DNA of 64,000 nucleotides from Fistularia commersonii (taxonomy: Eukaryota > Chordata > Actinopteri > Syngnathiformes > Fistulariidae): contig JBBMNZ010000026.1 in NCBI GenBank assembly GCA_037954325.1, positions 2,454,501 to 2,518,500 on the forward strand. The letters run 5' to 3'. The number at the start of each line of letters is the position of its first letter. Position 1 is the stretch's first letter. Below are positions 1-13,100 of this stretch, in pieces. The notes under the pieces are model-generated. The model was given only the letters and a program-made list of their open reading frames with translations. It was not told where the DNA came from and did not search any database. A program made the translations under genes and the position numbers.

Positions 1-3000
1 ACACACACACACACACAGGAACATTCTTAAGAGCGAGAGTTATTCCTTGTGAGGAAGTCAGCTCTCTTTGCTTCTCATCCACACATGATGAAGGTGTGTG
101 TCTTTACCTTATCGAACAGCTGTTTTAGATTTCTTCTTAATATTTGTTTCTCTTTTCTCCATAATTTGCTGCCCCTCAGGTCACCGCGACACTCCTGCCT
201 TGGATACTTTTGCTGTTCCCTCGCAAAATGTAACTTTTATTCCATTCCATATCATTTTCAAAAGCGGAACTGGGAGAACACAGTGATTTTTATTTGTACC
301 GTCTTCTTTTTGACACAAGTATTTTTCTTTAATGTCTCTCCCAAGGTGGGGCAATCAGAGGGTGCATTGCCAGTGGGGGCCGTATGGGGGTTGGTCAGAG
401 TGTGACGGTTGCACCAAATTACTGGTTAAGATACACACACACACAGACAAAAACACAAATTGTCAATTATTTTAACTTGTTTGGTAATATTATATATGCG
501 TCTAAAACTGATTGGTCAATCAACAGATTGAAATATATACAACTTCCTCTGTTTCAAGTAAAAAGGGCATTGAATAAATTGCGAAACGTGTTAATAATAT
601 CTCGGAGAGAACGAACATGCGTGCGATCCATTGCGTAAATACATAGTCTGTCTGCATTCTGCTCCCCCACCCAACGTTGAACTTCTCGGACTTGGGCAAG
701 TGAACAATCTTAGCGCCGATGGTGTTTTTAATTGTGTATTGATGAATCAGGTGAGCTCACCTGTAGTGTTTTGGTTTGTTTGTTTAGTTTTGATGCCGTC
801 TTGGGAAACAGAAGGGCTGCGGTCATCAACACAAAAAGCTTTGGGGGCCAGTGTCGCCTCACTCACAGTGGAGTCCACGGCTCCGTTTTCAGATTGCCGT
901 TAAGCACAACCCAGTACAACTTCATGGTGGGTCACTGAAAACAGCACCAGTTGTCCATAGTTGTTGCAGTGTGTTTCTATATGTGTAATAATAACAATAA
1001 TAATAGCCGCTTTCAAACTGTGCGGACATTTTGCAGAGCCATTTTAGCTCCTACTCTGAAGCAGGGCTGTTTTAAGGTTCAGGTAACTGCTGTTACCAGA
1101 TAATTTTTTTTTGGACTTGAAGTGACATTTTTAAAAACTATTGCAGCCACTGGTCAGCTGCTTTCTTGCGACAGAGTGGACAAAACCAATGGACTGTTTA
1201 AGAGATCTGTGCTTAAATAGCCGTGCCTGAATAAGAAAGGAGTTAGCTAACGGCAGGGTTCCTCCCATGGCGAAGCAGTATAGGGAGAAATCAAAACATC
1301 TAAACCCATTTAATAGTCCATGGTTGTTGTTCCTGCCGTGCAGGACATGTATGCCGTGGTGACTTAGCTCTCCTTGTTGAGTGGTACTCGAGGGCATCAC
1401 AACGGTCCCTTCCATGCAAATGCAAAACTAAAAGGTTCCCTGGAGGAGGGGAGTACTTCTCACCAATTTGATCTGGACAGTTCTCATAACTGAGTTCTTG
1501 GGACTTTGTATTACTAAGCAACAAAGGTTGTGTATTTTCCGAATTACAAATGATTCATTGCCATTTGTTATGACCAGTTTTGGCTGATATAGCCCACAGA
1601 TTTTTGGGAAGTCATGTGACACAACTAAACACAGACAAGGTCGATATCAAACATATGACCGTCAACCAATATGTGGCCAGTATGTTTCCCAAATATGTTT
1701 CACCGTAGCAGCACAGTCGGAACAACTGAATGTCCTGCCTTTCGCATCCAAATGCCTCACTTGTCACATTTGCTGTGTTGTGAAAATTACTGCAGCTTCC
1801 CGTTGTTGATTAATTGTTTGATATATTTATTTATTTGCTTATTTATCTCCGATTCAAGTGATTCAAGGTCTGGGTAACAAAGTGTTGTGTTTGGGTTGTT
1901 GCACGGTTTATACTCTAGTCACGAGTTGCAAGTATTTCTGGTTGGCTGTGTTTGAGGAAGACATTTCAAGCAGCAGGGCTCCCCAGGAGGGCTCTACGAA
2001 AAGGAACATTAGAAAACACTACTTCACATTTAGACTTTTTTAATGATTTCTATCACGCTGATTACAATAACCATGCCTGTTACACTGTACGGTTTAGACA
2101 TGATGACACTTGTGCGTCACGGCAATTACAAATCTCTATTCTCAGGTTAAAGTCCAGAATGATTTCAACGATGAGATGTTTGAGAGCAAATGGCATAACG
2201 CAAAGGATATTGTTGACAGAAGCAGAGCGTCCGGGACAACAACGGGATATCGCAACTATGACTTCCATCAGATACATGACACCATCGAGGTATTCAGGAA
2301 TCTTTCACTGTATGCTAAACAACAAAGCTTTCTGCAAGGAAAAAAAATAAACAAAAATGAATTTTAACTGTCTTTGTGACCTTCCTCTCCACAGACCCAC
2401 AGGCTTTTAGTTCTGAAGAATGACGTTGAGATTGGTCACTTCCAGAGTGCTTCTCCTCAGTTCCTCCCGCTGTCAGAAGGCTTTTGGAAGACTTTGGCCA
2501 AGCTACCAGCTGTCTACGACTACAGCGCCTACAGGAAGGTGCTGGACAGGTTTGGGACACATTACCTATCCAAAGGATCCCTGGGAGGCTCCCTCAAAAT
2601 TGTCACCATGATTGATAAGAATACTGAAAAATTTTTGGGTAAGCGTTCTACAATTATGTTTACAGACACATTTACAGACTAAATATGCACTGAAATGATT
2701 TGATGGATTTCAGAAAGTGAAAGCATGCAGTATCATGAATGCGACAGGACCCTAAGATGGATCTTGATATTCCCTCTCACGATTGAAAAGTGCAGGAACG
2801 ACAGAAGACAACAGTCAACCGGCAGAAGTACAGCGCTGAAGCTACCACCGCGTCAGCCTCCGCTGTCACCGTAACGCGGTGTTTCTGACACAGCTATTTT
2901 GAATCAGGTCAGGGATGGGAAAACGTGGTGCAAACGGCGGATGTTGTCGGAGGAGGCGTGGAACACATCGCCGACCTGAAGGCAATACAGCCCGGCAATT

Positions 3001-3705
3001 TGAAGAACTAGGAAATGTACTCGAACTGGGCCAACTCCATTCGATCGTTTCCACATGTTATCAAACAAAAGGTAAGTGAAAAACAAAAAAATAAATCACC
3101 CTGCGTTATCGACTATCTCAGCCCGCGCTCTCGGCCTCGGCAGCTACGGCCTCTTTCGGAGCTGGTGAAAGAGGTGCAGTGTGCCGGCCTGAAGAGGCTC
3201 CACCAGCGCAGAGCCACGGAGCGGTACCTCTCGGGACATCGGGGCTGGCCTGCGAGCACGGAAATGAGGAGGACACTCCGCAGGGTGAGTGATATTATCC
3301 GGATATACAGGTTTTTGGGAACCTGTATTTGTATGTTTGCGTGGTATTCATATACCATTAATATCCATTTCCTTCTGTCTGCTCCCCTCTGGGTTCACCG
3401 CAGAAAATCAATCTCCTCCTTCTTGTCTAATACTCTGTATCCTCTTCTCACACCCCATCTAATTTCACGTCCTTTCACTACACCCATAAATCTTCAGGTC
3501 CTACCTCAGGAACCCTCTTCCAATATATTCACTATCCCTCCTCCAAAATCATGTCAGTCTGGCTTCTCTGACCTTCTCTCCGAAACATCTACCATGTTCT
3601 GTCGTTCTGATGGACTCGTTCCTGATCCTATCCATCCTCCTCACTCCCTCAGAACTTCAACATCTTCATCCCCGCTACCTCCAGCTTTGCTTGACTAGCA
3701 AATTA

Positions 3706-4700
3706 CTTTTTGGACTATACGTCGCTCCGGATTATAAGTCGCACCAGACAAAAATGCATTATAAAGAACGTAAAAAACATATATAAGTCGCACTGGAGTA
3801 TAAGTCACATTTTTGGGGGGAAATTCATTTGATGAAATCCAACACCAAGAATAGAAATTTGATCTTGAAAGGCAATTTAAAATAAAAACAGAGTAGAGAA
3901 TGACAAGCTGAATAAGTAAAGCCTCGTATAGCCTATATGACACATGAACAACGAACTGAGAACGTGCCTGGTAGGCTATGTTAACATAACATATTACGCT
4001 AAGAGTCATTCAAATAACTATAGCATATAGCACATGCTACGACCAAACAATCGGTGTCACTCTTAATCACTAAATCCAACAAAATCTTCTTCTTAGGTGT
4101 CAATTCTGAACAACTCCGCCAACTCCGAAGGTAGACAATGCGCCACTTCCTCTTCTACCGGTACGCCGCTTACGTCAGAATCATCGTCACTTGCAGTTCC
4201 AATTATTCCAGTCTTTCTGAATCCCGACAGGACGGTGTCCTTGGTCTGATAGAGAGGCGATTGCGTTGCATGAAGCGGTAACACCAGGAAGGTCCTCACG
4301 CAAAGTCATTTCTATTCATCTCCTTGGCAACTACCTGGGTGTGAAGACGCAAATGTACTGTTGACAAGCCTCCATGTCGTTCCTCTAGCCGTGGCCACCT
4401 AGCTTTTAGCCCACAATTAGCTTTTTTTTTGGTTTTCTTCATTTCAGTAAGAGTAACCTCCACTTTTCGCCAGTCCCTTACAAGTTTCTCACTAACTTCA
4501 AACTTTCTGCAAGTTTCACTACTTCCAGCTCGTAACCTGCAGAATATGATTTTCTTTCCTGTGCCATTTTTGTTCAGCCCAGTTGTTTTTATAAGATACC
4601 GAAATGATCAATTTTCATAGGTACAGAAATAGCAGGAAGCATCTTTTTTTCACAACACACTTCTGCCATGACCCGCCCTAGCTGAATTTTGATTGGTTGT

Positions 4701-4749
<49 letters not shown>

Positions 4750-4905
4750 TGATCGCTGATATATTAAAGACACACATGCAGACACTGACAGACATACATC
4801 AGCGCAAGAGAGCTCAATTACTTCACACATAAATTGCTACAGAGTATAAGTCGCACCCCCGGCCAAACTATGAAAAAACTGCGACTTATAATCCAAAAAA
4901 TACGA
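3706..4905. mobile_element. Non-autonomous DNA transposon with inverted termini
   Basis: The left end (from 3706, reading TTTTTGGACTATACGTCGC) and the right end (to 4905, reading GCGACTTATAATCCAAAAA) are inverted copies of each other. Both are followed internally by repeats of the motif TATAAGTCGCAC. No long transposase frame lies inside; the interior includes a GT microsatellite at about 4702-4740. The element sits in a C7 pseudogene intron. The terminal motif resembles a widespread vertebrate repeat whose superfamily I do not assign. Confidence 0.75.
4702..4741. repeat. (GT)n microsatellite
   Basis: About 20 uninterrupted GT dinucleotides inside the inverted-terminus transposon in the C7 pseudogene. 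Confidence 0.95.
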
Positions 4906-5747
4906 TAGCTTTAGCTATATGCTATTTGCTATTACCTATTCTCCTCCCCATATGTGGGATGTTTTTTTTTTTTTTTTTAGGATACAATTCCCTGACAAAT
5001 AAACTAAATCAATCATGTCCACAATTTCAGTTTGATTACATTTTTCGCTGTAAACTCCAGTAATTTATCCAAAAATACAGGTTACTAAAGGAGCCGCGCC
5101 TGCTCCCATAGGCTAATGAGGCGCTAGCTTACCTGTTTGACGCGGTTAGCTTCGTCAGTGCCGTAAAACGTTCCTCACTGCCGTAAAACGTCCCTCAAAG
5201 TCGTACAAGTATCTCGCAGTATACTTTACACTGTGGTTTCTCCGGTCACGAACAACACAAAAAAAAAAAATCGCTGTATCAATCCAGTTCCATCGAAAAA
5301 AAATAGTCCATATAGCATCCGACCTCGGTTTACAACCAGCGCAAAAGTAAACCCTTTGCACTTCCGGGGTCAAGAGCACCTGCCCGCTACTTTCCTTTAT
5401 TACCTGGAGACAGCGCCACCTTGTGGTGGAAGACGTGAACTACAACAATTAAAAAAAAAAACATTTGCCACCTACATGGAGAAGTTAATGAGTCTATTTC
5501 TCCAAATGTGAACTCTCTTTTCTCCATCTTTGTCCTCATATAGGAGTGATTCATGGCAGATGGGCCTGTTGGTCCACTTGGTCGACATGCTCCGGAGGGA
5601 GGAGGTCACGGACTCGCTAGTGCTCGAACCCTGCAACGCTTAACGGAGGAGAATCATGCATTGGGGAACCCACTGAGACATCAGACTGTGAAGAAGAAGA
5701 AATTGAATATCTAAAGTCAGAGTCTCTTGGCTTTATAATTAGATAAT

Positions 5748-6076
5748 ATACACTCTTCAAAAAAATAAAGGGAACACATCCTAGATGTGAATGAATGAAA
5801 TATTCTTATTAAATACTTCGTTCTTTGCACAGTTGAATGTGCTGACAACAAAATCACACCAAAATAATCATTGCAAATCAAAGGTATGAACCCATGGAGG
5901 TCTGGATTTGGAGTCACACTCTGGAAAAAGCTGATCCCTCATGTATAATGTCTTTAAAACAAGTCAAAGTGAATCTGTTTTGTTTCCCAAGTGAACAGTT
6001 TGATTTCACACAAGTTACTGAATTGGAGTTACATTGTGTTGTTTAAGTTTTCCCTTTTTTTTTTGTAGCAGTATAT
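5748..6076 (+). mobile_element. Tc1/mariner-like MITE, diverged copy
   Basis: The start reads ATACACTCTTCAAAAAAATA followed by AAGGGAACAC; the end reads TTTCCC, a T-run, then AGCAGTATA, which is the inverted terminus. The internal sequence (TTGAATGTGCTGACAACAAA) matches better copies at 22672-23035 and 55601-55964. No coding capacity. It lies in the C7 pseudogene intron between the second TSP1 exon and the next exon. Confidence 0.8.
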
Positions 6077-6080
6077 TTTA

Positions 6081-6172
6081 AAAAGGGCAATTTTATTTTA
6101 TTTTATTTCATTTTATTTTATTGTATTTTATTTTATTTTATCGGATTTGTTTAATTTAATTTAATTTTTCAT
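6081..6172. repeat. (TTTTA)n pentanucleotide repeat
   Basis: Imperfect TTTTA units grading into TTTAA units, directly after the MITE and before the 6204 exon of the C7 pseudogene. Confidence 0.85.
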
Positions 6173-8184
6173 CTTAAAAAATTATTTGATTTGAATTTAA
6201 CAGAACCATGGAGCCTCATTGCTTTGACTTTCTTCTCCTGGCAAGACGTGTGGAGAAATGGCAGAAGTCTGGAGACCCACCTGCGCTGATAAATGGGTGT
6301 ATTCCGGTATGGAGGATACTTTGTTTTCTTAGTTTTCAGGCTAATAAAGCCAAGCTGTAAAAAGGCAATATCCCATTGAGGATTTTGCTCCGTGTAATGG
6401 CTATTATTCAGCTCTAAATGTCAATGAAGATGCATATTTGTCCATACAATGACAACTCTAGTCATATCATCCTTTAGCGTTGGATTTTTCTCAGACTGTT
6501 TTCATGCGGTGATGTTTTAGCTTGCAGACGGTTGGGATAAATCACACATATAATCCAACAACAAAGAAAAGGCACTCAACCTGTGTTCCCAAAATAATCC
6601 CAAATCCTCAAACCGCCTCTCGCAAATCAGAAAGAATTACAGGACGGCCTCCAAAAAACTGTGAAAATGATCTTGAATGCACCTGAAAGCTCGACTTATA
6701 AACATTAGAGTCAACAAATATCACAATACTGTCTTTTAGACGAATTTTCAGCTGAGTATGGAAGGGGTTGTCCAGCGTTGCTTTTCCAAATAATACTCAA
6801 ATCTAATATCTACAGTCCTAATAAATAATTAGATGAGGTGTAATTGCACAAAGAGATATTTGTGAAAATCTATAAATCAAATACCCTTGCTTTTGACCTC
6901 TCCTTATTTCTTGCAGGAACCAAGGGACGTTTACCTGGTGGGCAGTAGAGTGGAGCACACCTGCACCCCAGGCCTGCATCTTGTCGGTCAAAATATTCTA
7001 GAATGCACCGCCGATCAGGTCTGGTCCGAGGGCCCCGGGCTTTGCACCAGTGAGCCGATAAAAAAAAACATCATTTCAATCAATGATAGCAACGATTTCC
7101 TTTTTTTTCCACGAACTAGACTTTTTTTCAGATTCTGTTTGCAAGCTGGGGTCCCTTGGCAGTGATATCATCGCCACACCTTTGAAGAAGTCCTACGCTA
7201 TCGGGGAGCAGGTGACCCCGTCTTTTCCGACGGGCAAACAACTCATCGGAGAAGCAGTGCTTATGTGTGACCCCAATCGATATTTCTCGCCGGATCATGC
7301 AAATTCTGAATGCAGCCAAGGTAGATTTTTCAGAAGACATGGTAACATAGTGATGAATTCATACGTATTTAGCATTTTTCTTGTTCAATATTTTAATTTT
7401 CCTCACAGTCATTGTTCCACAACCACAAATCGCGCCACTATGTGAACTATGGGAGAAGTCTTCCAGAAGAAAATGTGTCTGCAAGATACCTTTCGAGTGC
7501 CAGTATGTTAGCTTTTCAGTTAAAGACTTTTTTTTTTTTTCATCCATCTTTTCATAACGTACTCTACGTGTCTCTAGTGCCTCTTTGGAAGTGTGCACCA
7601 CCAATCCCGAGACTGGAAAATCAGTCCTTCTCAGTGTGTGCAAACTGCATGCCCTGCAGTGCATGAAGAAGAACTACGTAATTGCAGAAGGCAGTAGCTG
7701 TGAGGCGCCGCAGCCAAAACCAAACCTGTGCAAAGTGTCAGATGTGGGAAACGTGTGACGGTAGGGAGCCGCAACAGGTGACCGTGGCCCGCCTTCGAAC
7801 GAAAGACGTTATAAAAGCTTCTCCCGTCGTCATTTCAGAACTAACCAACGAGTGCCGCTGCAAGGAGACTGCGGATTGCATCACTCCGGGTGTCCGTTCA
7901 GACCATGAACGAATGTGAAGCTGGCCTCCTGCAATGTGAGGGGGAGATGGTGTCTGTCGTCGATATCAGGCCCTGCGCCTTCTGAGGAGGCCGGCGGGAT
8001 GATTACTTTCACGCATCTTCTGTTTTATTAACTTTCCTTGAATATTCTATTCTAACCTTCTTAGAATAATGTGGTATCACTGCCTTATGCGTGCATGAAG
8101 CGGAATAACTGCAACACATTAACCACGTGCAAACATCTATACTGTATATCATCGTGAAAGTAACCACCAAAATGCATTTCTTAA

Positions 8185-8190
8185 AATAAA
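8185..8190 (+). promoter_or_regulatory. Candidate polyadenylation signal of the C7 locus
   Basis: An AATAAA hexamer lies 200 bases after the terminal TGA of the C7 pseudogene, on the same strand and in an AT-rich context. Position and motif fit a former poly(A) signal; nothing shows that it is used. Confidence 0.45.
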
Positions 8191-8362
8191 ACATTACACT
8201 TTTGTGCAAAATTATCCGTGTGACTTTGTGCAATTTTCCCTGACATCATGTTTTTAAATCAAGATGCAACACTTTTTTGCAACAGACCTGCGATTAATAT
8301 CCCAGACAGCGCCTGGCCTGCAAAGCCGACCCCTGCTGACAAGTCTATTCATACCTCTGGCT

Positions 8363-8403
<41 letters not shown>

Positions 8404-8494
8404 TGTGTTTGTGTCTGAACCTACCTGTATAGTGAGGTGCCACATATCCACAGATGTGCTCACCTCGCTCGCACACACACACACACACACACCG
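8363..8494. repeat. Paired (GT)n and (AC)n microsatellites
   Basis: A GT run at about 8363-8401 and an AC run at about 8472-8494 lie 70 bases apart in opposite sense, so a single strand could fold into a hairpin. Both lie 3' of the C7 pseudogene. Confidence 0.85.
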
Positions 8495-9050
8495 ACACAT
8501 ATGTCAAATTCTCTTTTGAACCGTGTCATTATTTACACGCTTTCTAGTAAACCATAAACGTGAACATTTAATTTCTTTATACATGTTATTTGTTATTAAT
8601 GATTGTTTTCATTATTGTTGTCACACTTATTCATAAAATCAAAATTATTGTAAAACATCTGAATGGATGGACCAGAAAAGTTTATTTTATTTCTAGATTA
8701 ATCTTATATATGTGTTTTTTTAGTAATGTTCAGAAGACTGTTGTAGAGGCCTCAAATAAATGTAATATTTTCATCGTATTGGGGATCGACAAGCTGAAAC
8801 GCTGCACAAACACCATCATTATTAAGAATTAAAAAAATATTCGGACACAATGCATCAATTGAAAGATCAACGCAAGAATGTTGTTTTTTTTTTCAATCAA
8901 ATATTTTTCTCATTAATTATTTATATCTTAAATATTTTTACGACGGTTAAAATAAACTCCGTTTGGACAATGGTGATAAAGAATTAATTCCAAAACACTG
9001 ACGCCACCGTTTTTCCAATCGATCCCCCCGATTGGGTTCGATCATCTCAT
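8495..9050. other. AT-rich intergenic stretch, no gene seen
   Basis: AT-rich DNA between the C7 pseudogene and the 3' side of rgs7bp. Short open frames show no recognisable family and no exon-like borders. Confidence 0.6.
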
Positions 9051-9149
9051 TTCACCCGAGCGTAGATGCTTTTACCCGGTGCCTTGTCTTCATCTGGTGG
9101 ACAACCTGGAGAACTACAAGCCAGAAAAAAGAAGAGACCTGTGGATTTG

Positions 9150-10105
9150 TTTCAATAACAAAAGTTTTTATTAACAATGTAAAATGATCTATATCAGCTT
9201 TGTCTACTGTGCCTTCCGTCGGCCCTAAACATTGATAATCGTCGTCGATAAGCAAGTCCCATGCTGCCTGCCATCTGCCTGCATCCACCCAAACCCAAAG
9301 CCTCCGCTTCCCGACCTCCTCTCTGAAAATAACTAACCGAGCGTCGCATAAAGAGCATGTGTATATACAAGTCTAATGTCTGAATTAATAGATAGGTATT
9401 GTGTGCAAAGAAGTTTTCAATCGTTTTCTCATATATTCCATTTGAAGCTGGAGAGTTATACAGGTTCTTGGTTTATGGAAGACTAAATTAAGTACGTTGA
9501 GAAGAAAAACAGCAAGAAACCAAAATAACAGAGACTGTAATATACATTGGACGCGTTCTGCACAAACCTGCCGTCTCACCTCGACAAGAACAAGGTGTTA
9601 CTTTGTGTTTTGCGAGAGCGTCCTTAAACATTTGGATGGCGTTTTTTTTTTTTTTTTTTTTCCACAAGTTATCACATTATTTTGGACAAAAACAGACAAT
9701 TATATTCCCTTTTTTAATTCTTCTTTTTTTTTTTTTTTTTTTTTTACAATAATCATCATTTCATTCGCTCAGAGTTGAAGCCATTTGTTTTCAAAGAACC
9801 CGTCATTTCCTTTTACGTCAGACGACCGGGTATCTGACTCGTTTTACCGAAAAAAAAAGGGAAAATCTGTTGCAAAATATCTTAAAATATATGTTTGTGA
9901 CTTTTCGTTTTCTTTAAATTACACTGCAATTACAATTATTCTCTGTATTACAAAATAAAATTATAAAATGGGCAGCCTTTAAAAAAAGAGAAAAAGACAA
10001 TTCATCTTGAAAATGGCAGTAATATATTGGTGGGAGACACAAGTGGTGACGGACAGTGGGTAATGGTGTCTTTGTCGCTGCTTCCTACCCACAAAGGCGG
10101 GGCCC
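9150..10105 (-). other. rgs7bp: Probable 3' UTR of rgs7bp
   Basis: The sequence downstream of the rgs7bp stop on the minus strand is AT-rich, non-coding and free of recognisable transposons. It contains several minus-strand AATAAA candidates, including one at about 9166-9171 and one at about 9953-9958. Which signal is used cannot be told from sequence, so the 9150 boundary is a guess. Confidence 0.35.
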
Positions 10106-13100
10106 TCAGGTTGTTACCAGGCAACAAAGCCCAAAGAACCGTCTCTTCCTCTGTCGGACCAGTGGGTAGGGAGCCAGGTTCAGCAAACTGCTGTCGTCTG
10201 GGCACAAGAACATAAAGTCAAGTGGGATTTCTGCGTAAAACGTGCTCTTTTTTTTTTTTTTTTTTTTCGGGTCATAGTGCATACCTTGGTTCTTCAGTGG
10301 TAAAGGCATTGTCTCCCTGAGTTTACTGAGAAGGTTCTTCATCTCCCTCATGTCCCTGCAAGAAGGGCAGCAAATACGTATTTGTAATCGGCTAGAAATG
10401 TTTGCAAATTCAACGTTCCTTAGAGAGAATCTGGATGATTCAGGGTCTACAAGAACTTTCCCGAATGTGTTTGGACTGCGGGAGGAACCCGGAGAACCCC
10501 GAGGAACCCCACATAGACGCCGGAACATATAGTATTTCCGAAATTCATAAGCGGCACAAAGTCAACATTGATATTTACTGAAAAAAATAATCTTCCTCCG
10601 GATATAACAATGAACCTTTTTATATGGAGCCAAACATGTTTTGCCTAAAAAACTGAATATGGAACCATTACCATTTAAATATTTAAATTTTTTGGCATTT
10701 TATTTTAAACTTTGAAATAATTAATGATCCTATAGATATATAAAATTAAACGAAAGGAGAAAAAAAATGAGGGGTTTCTAAATTCAATATTGATTGAAAA
10801 TACTAATATTCAAAGAAAACAGTTTAGTGGGCCGGATAAAAAAGCAAAACGGGCCTGATGTGGCCCGCGGGCTGTAAAATGCCCAGCTCTGCTAGACAAT
10901 ATATCACTTTATATCGCACACATGCAAAATCCTGTTTACTGTCTTTCTTTTCGCCCTTTTTTAGCACGATACCCATATTAGCATAAGGTCGCTATGACTA
11001 TTTCCAATACAGGAGAGGGCGTTTATGGGTCCTGCTCTGATTTTCCAACTGCAGAGCATTCTGGGATTTGGAGTATTCGCTGTACATGCGCCGTAGACAA
11101 TAATAAAAATAATAATAATAATAATAATAATGATAACAATAATAATGATAATAATGATAATAATAACAATAACAATAATAATGATAATAATGATAATAAA
11201 AACCGTAATGTCCTTGTTGTGTTAGCAACTGTGCTACATGCACTTTACCAGTCTGTTCTCACGTACATCGATGATATTTGTAATTGAAGGACACACGAAT
11301 GTACCAATGAAGGAATTATTAACTAGCTGACAAATGTGTACATGTTCAAAGACTTGAGCTCTGTTTCTGACTGCCGATCACCGCTGATCGTTGTCTACTT
11401 GGTGTTAGCTATCGCTGTTTGTTCATGTTGTTCATCTGTAATAAATTCTTGTAATCTCAGAAGACTTATTGTTGTTTTGCCTCATCACCTTAGAGATGTT
11501 TACCTCCACAGCTAGCTCAAAAAAAAATAAAGGGAACACGAAAATAACACATCCTAGATCTGAATGAATTAAATATTCTTATTCGATACTTTGCTCTTTG
11601 CATAGTTGAATGTGCTGACATATAATGACACTTTAACAGTTTAACAGTTTAACATCGATGCCATGCAGCAGGAATCCAACCAGGGACCTTCTCACTGAGG
11701 AGGAAGCACCATATTATTAATCTCATATTTTGGACAAACACGATTATTTTAAGCACCAAGACTTTATGGCTAAAGGGGCCTCCGATCATGAAAAAAAAAC
11801 CTTCTTAAGAAACATCCGCACGACAGGTCTTTGCGGCGCGCAAACGCTGTCACGCATCCACCTACTTTTCAATGTTTTCGATGTCGGTGGCGACCAGCCA
11901 GCAGAGCTGCGGACAATCGGTGGGGGAGGAAGAGGTGTCCTCCAGGATGGGGATGTCTGAGCTCTCCTCAGCTTTGCTGTCCAGCCCCGGAGGGCCGCAG
12001 GAGGAGTCTTTACCTGCAACACGGAGATAGCCTGAGACCGTGCAGTCTGCACATTAGCGAGCCCGCATAAAAAAAAAAAAAAAAACACCTTGCACAGAAG
12101 AATATCGATGTGGCTATTTTAATCACGTAACGGAGAACCATTTCCTTTCAGCGTGAATCAAAATGGTGAAAAAAAAGGCAAAAAAAAACAAAAAAAAAAA
12201 AAACAGAGTTAGCTGATTTATGTGCCATAGGGGCGTTCTCATGCGTTCACCTTTCCTGTGGAGCTGCAGGGAGCCCAGCAAGCAGACCGATTTCAGCATC
12301 TCGGTGATGTACATTTCCAGGCAGCACTGCAGCTGGATAAACAGCCTGCAGATCTCCGGGTGGATCTCTCCGTCCTCCGGCCTGAAACGGCACAGAAACC
12401 AAGGGGGGGGTTCGTGTGAATTTACGCCGGAAGAGCCACAGAGCGTACCTCAGCTACACACCGAGCGCCGCTATAAAACATCATTATCATATCACGTCTT
12501 GTAAATGACCCTTTTGTCTTATTCACTATTGTTACTTGTGCTACGACAACTTGGAATACTGCGTAAACAGAAAAACAGGGGGGATATAAATGTGTATGTT
12601 TTGCTCAATGCGTCAACCGGACACGCAAATGTGTATGATTTTAATAATAACGCGAAAAACTAAAAGCGGTGTGTAGCTGACGGATACGTAAAGGCGTCTT
12701 TAGGCACGGTCCGATTGCTCCGTGTCAACATGCTAGCTCCCGCTTCTGAGGACCGCATTTTTGCTGAATTTTATTATTTTACGAGCTCGGTCTGGACGTC
12801 GCGGCCTGTTTAAGTGCCTCAAAATAAAAAGCAGGATGCATAAAAGTCCCGACACAAAGAACCACTCAAGGCATCATTTATTTACCCGGAGCTGATTTTA
12901 CGAGAGATCTCGGCGGGCTAACAGCCGCGCGAAGCCCGCGTTAAAAAACAGCAGGTGACATTTAGCGGGTGCGATAACACGGCCTCGGCTCTTTTGGACC
13001 TGCACCTGCCGGCGACGTTCAACGCCGCGGCCTTCACGCCAAGCCGTGACCCCTTTGCACCCCTTGTTTTGTCACCGTGCAGCCGCCGGAGCACAGCTGC

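Larger units (their letters stand above)
361..7985 (+). pseudogene. c7: Complement component C7, decayed multi-exon copy
   Basis: C7 is a secreted complement protein that joins C5b-6 and lets the membrane attack complex insert. Homology is read from conserved segments with GT/AG borders. Exons: 361-424 (first TSP1 half, WSECDGCTK), about 655-700 (PPPNVEL), 788-926 (VINTKSFGGQCR), 2146-2289 and 2395-2638 (MACPF core, YDYSAYRKVLDRFGTHYL), 2908-3071, 3122-3284, 5544-5715 (second TSP1), 6204-6306, 6917-7049 and 7132-7320 (Sushi), 7409-7502, 7578-7760 and 7839-7985 (factor-I-like modules, ending IRPCAF-stop). Lesions: TAG at 3009-3011 before EMYSNWA; TAG at 5618-5620 where a Glu codon is expected between TRTR and CSN; frame breaks near 3235-3260, near 7715-7728 and near 7893, the last with about ten residues missing. 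No LDLa exon is visible between 424 and 655. Two expected cysteines look substituted (Ser near 6275, Phe near 7227). Known: teleosts can carry more than one C7 gene. Inference: a relatively recent pseudogene. Assembly error is the alternative, but neighbouring rgs7bp and htr1a are perfectly in frame. Confidence 0.88.

Noticed and set aside
2080..2277. Minus-strand frame overlapping the C7 MACPF exon
   Set aside because: The plus strand matches C7 with splice sites on both sides; the antisense frame is a shadow.
3400..3690. Plus-strand frame after the C7 EGF-region exon as extra C7 coding
   Set aside because: Reads as reverse LINE-tail debris (TACTCTGTATCCTCTTCTCA, CTTCTCTGACCTTCTCTCCG) rather than C7.
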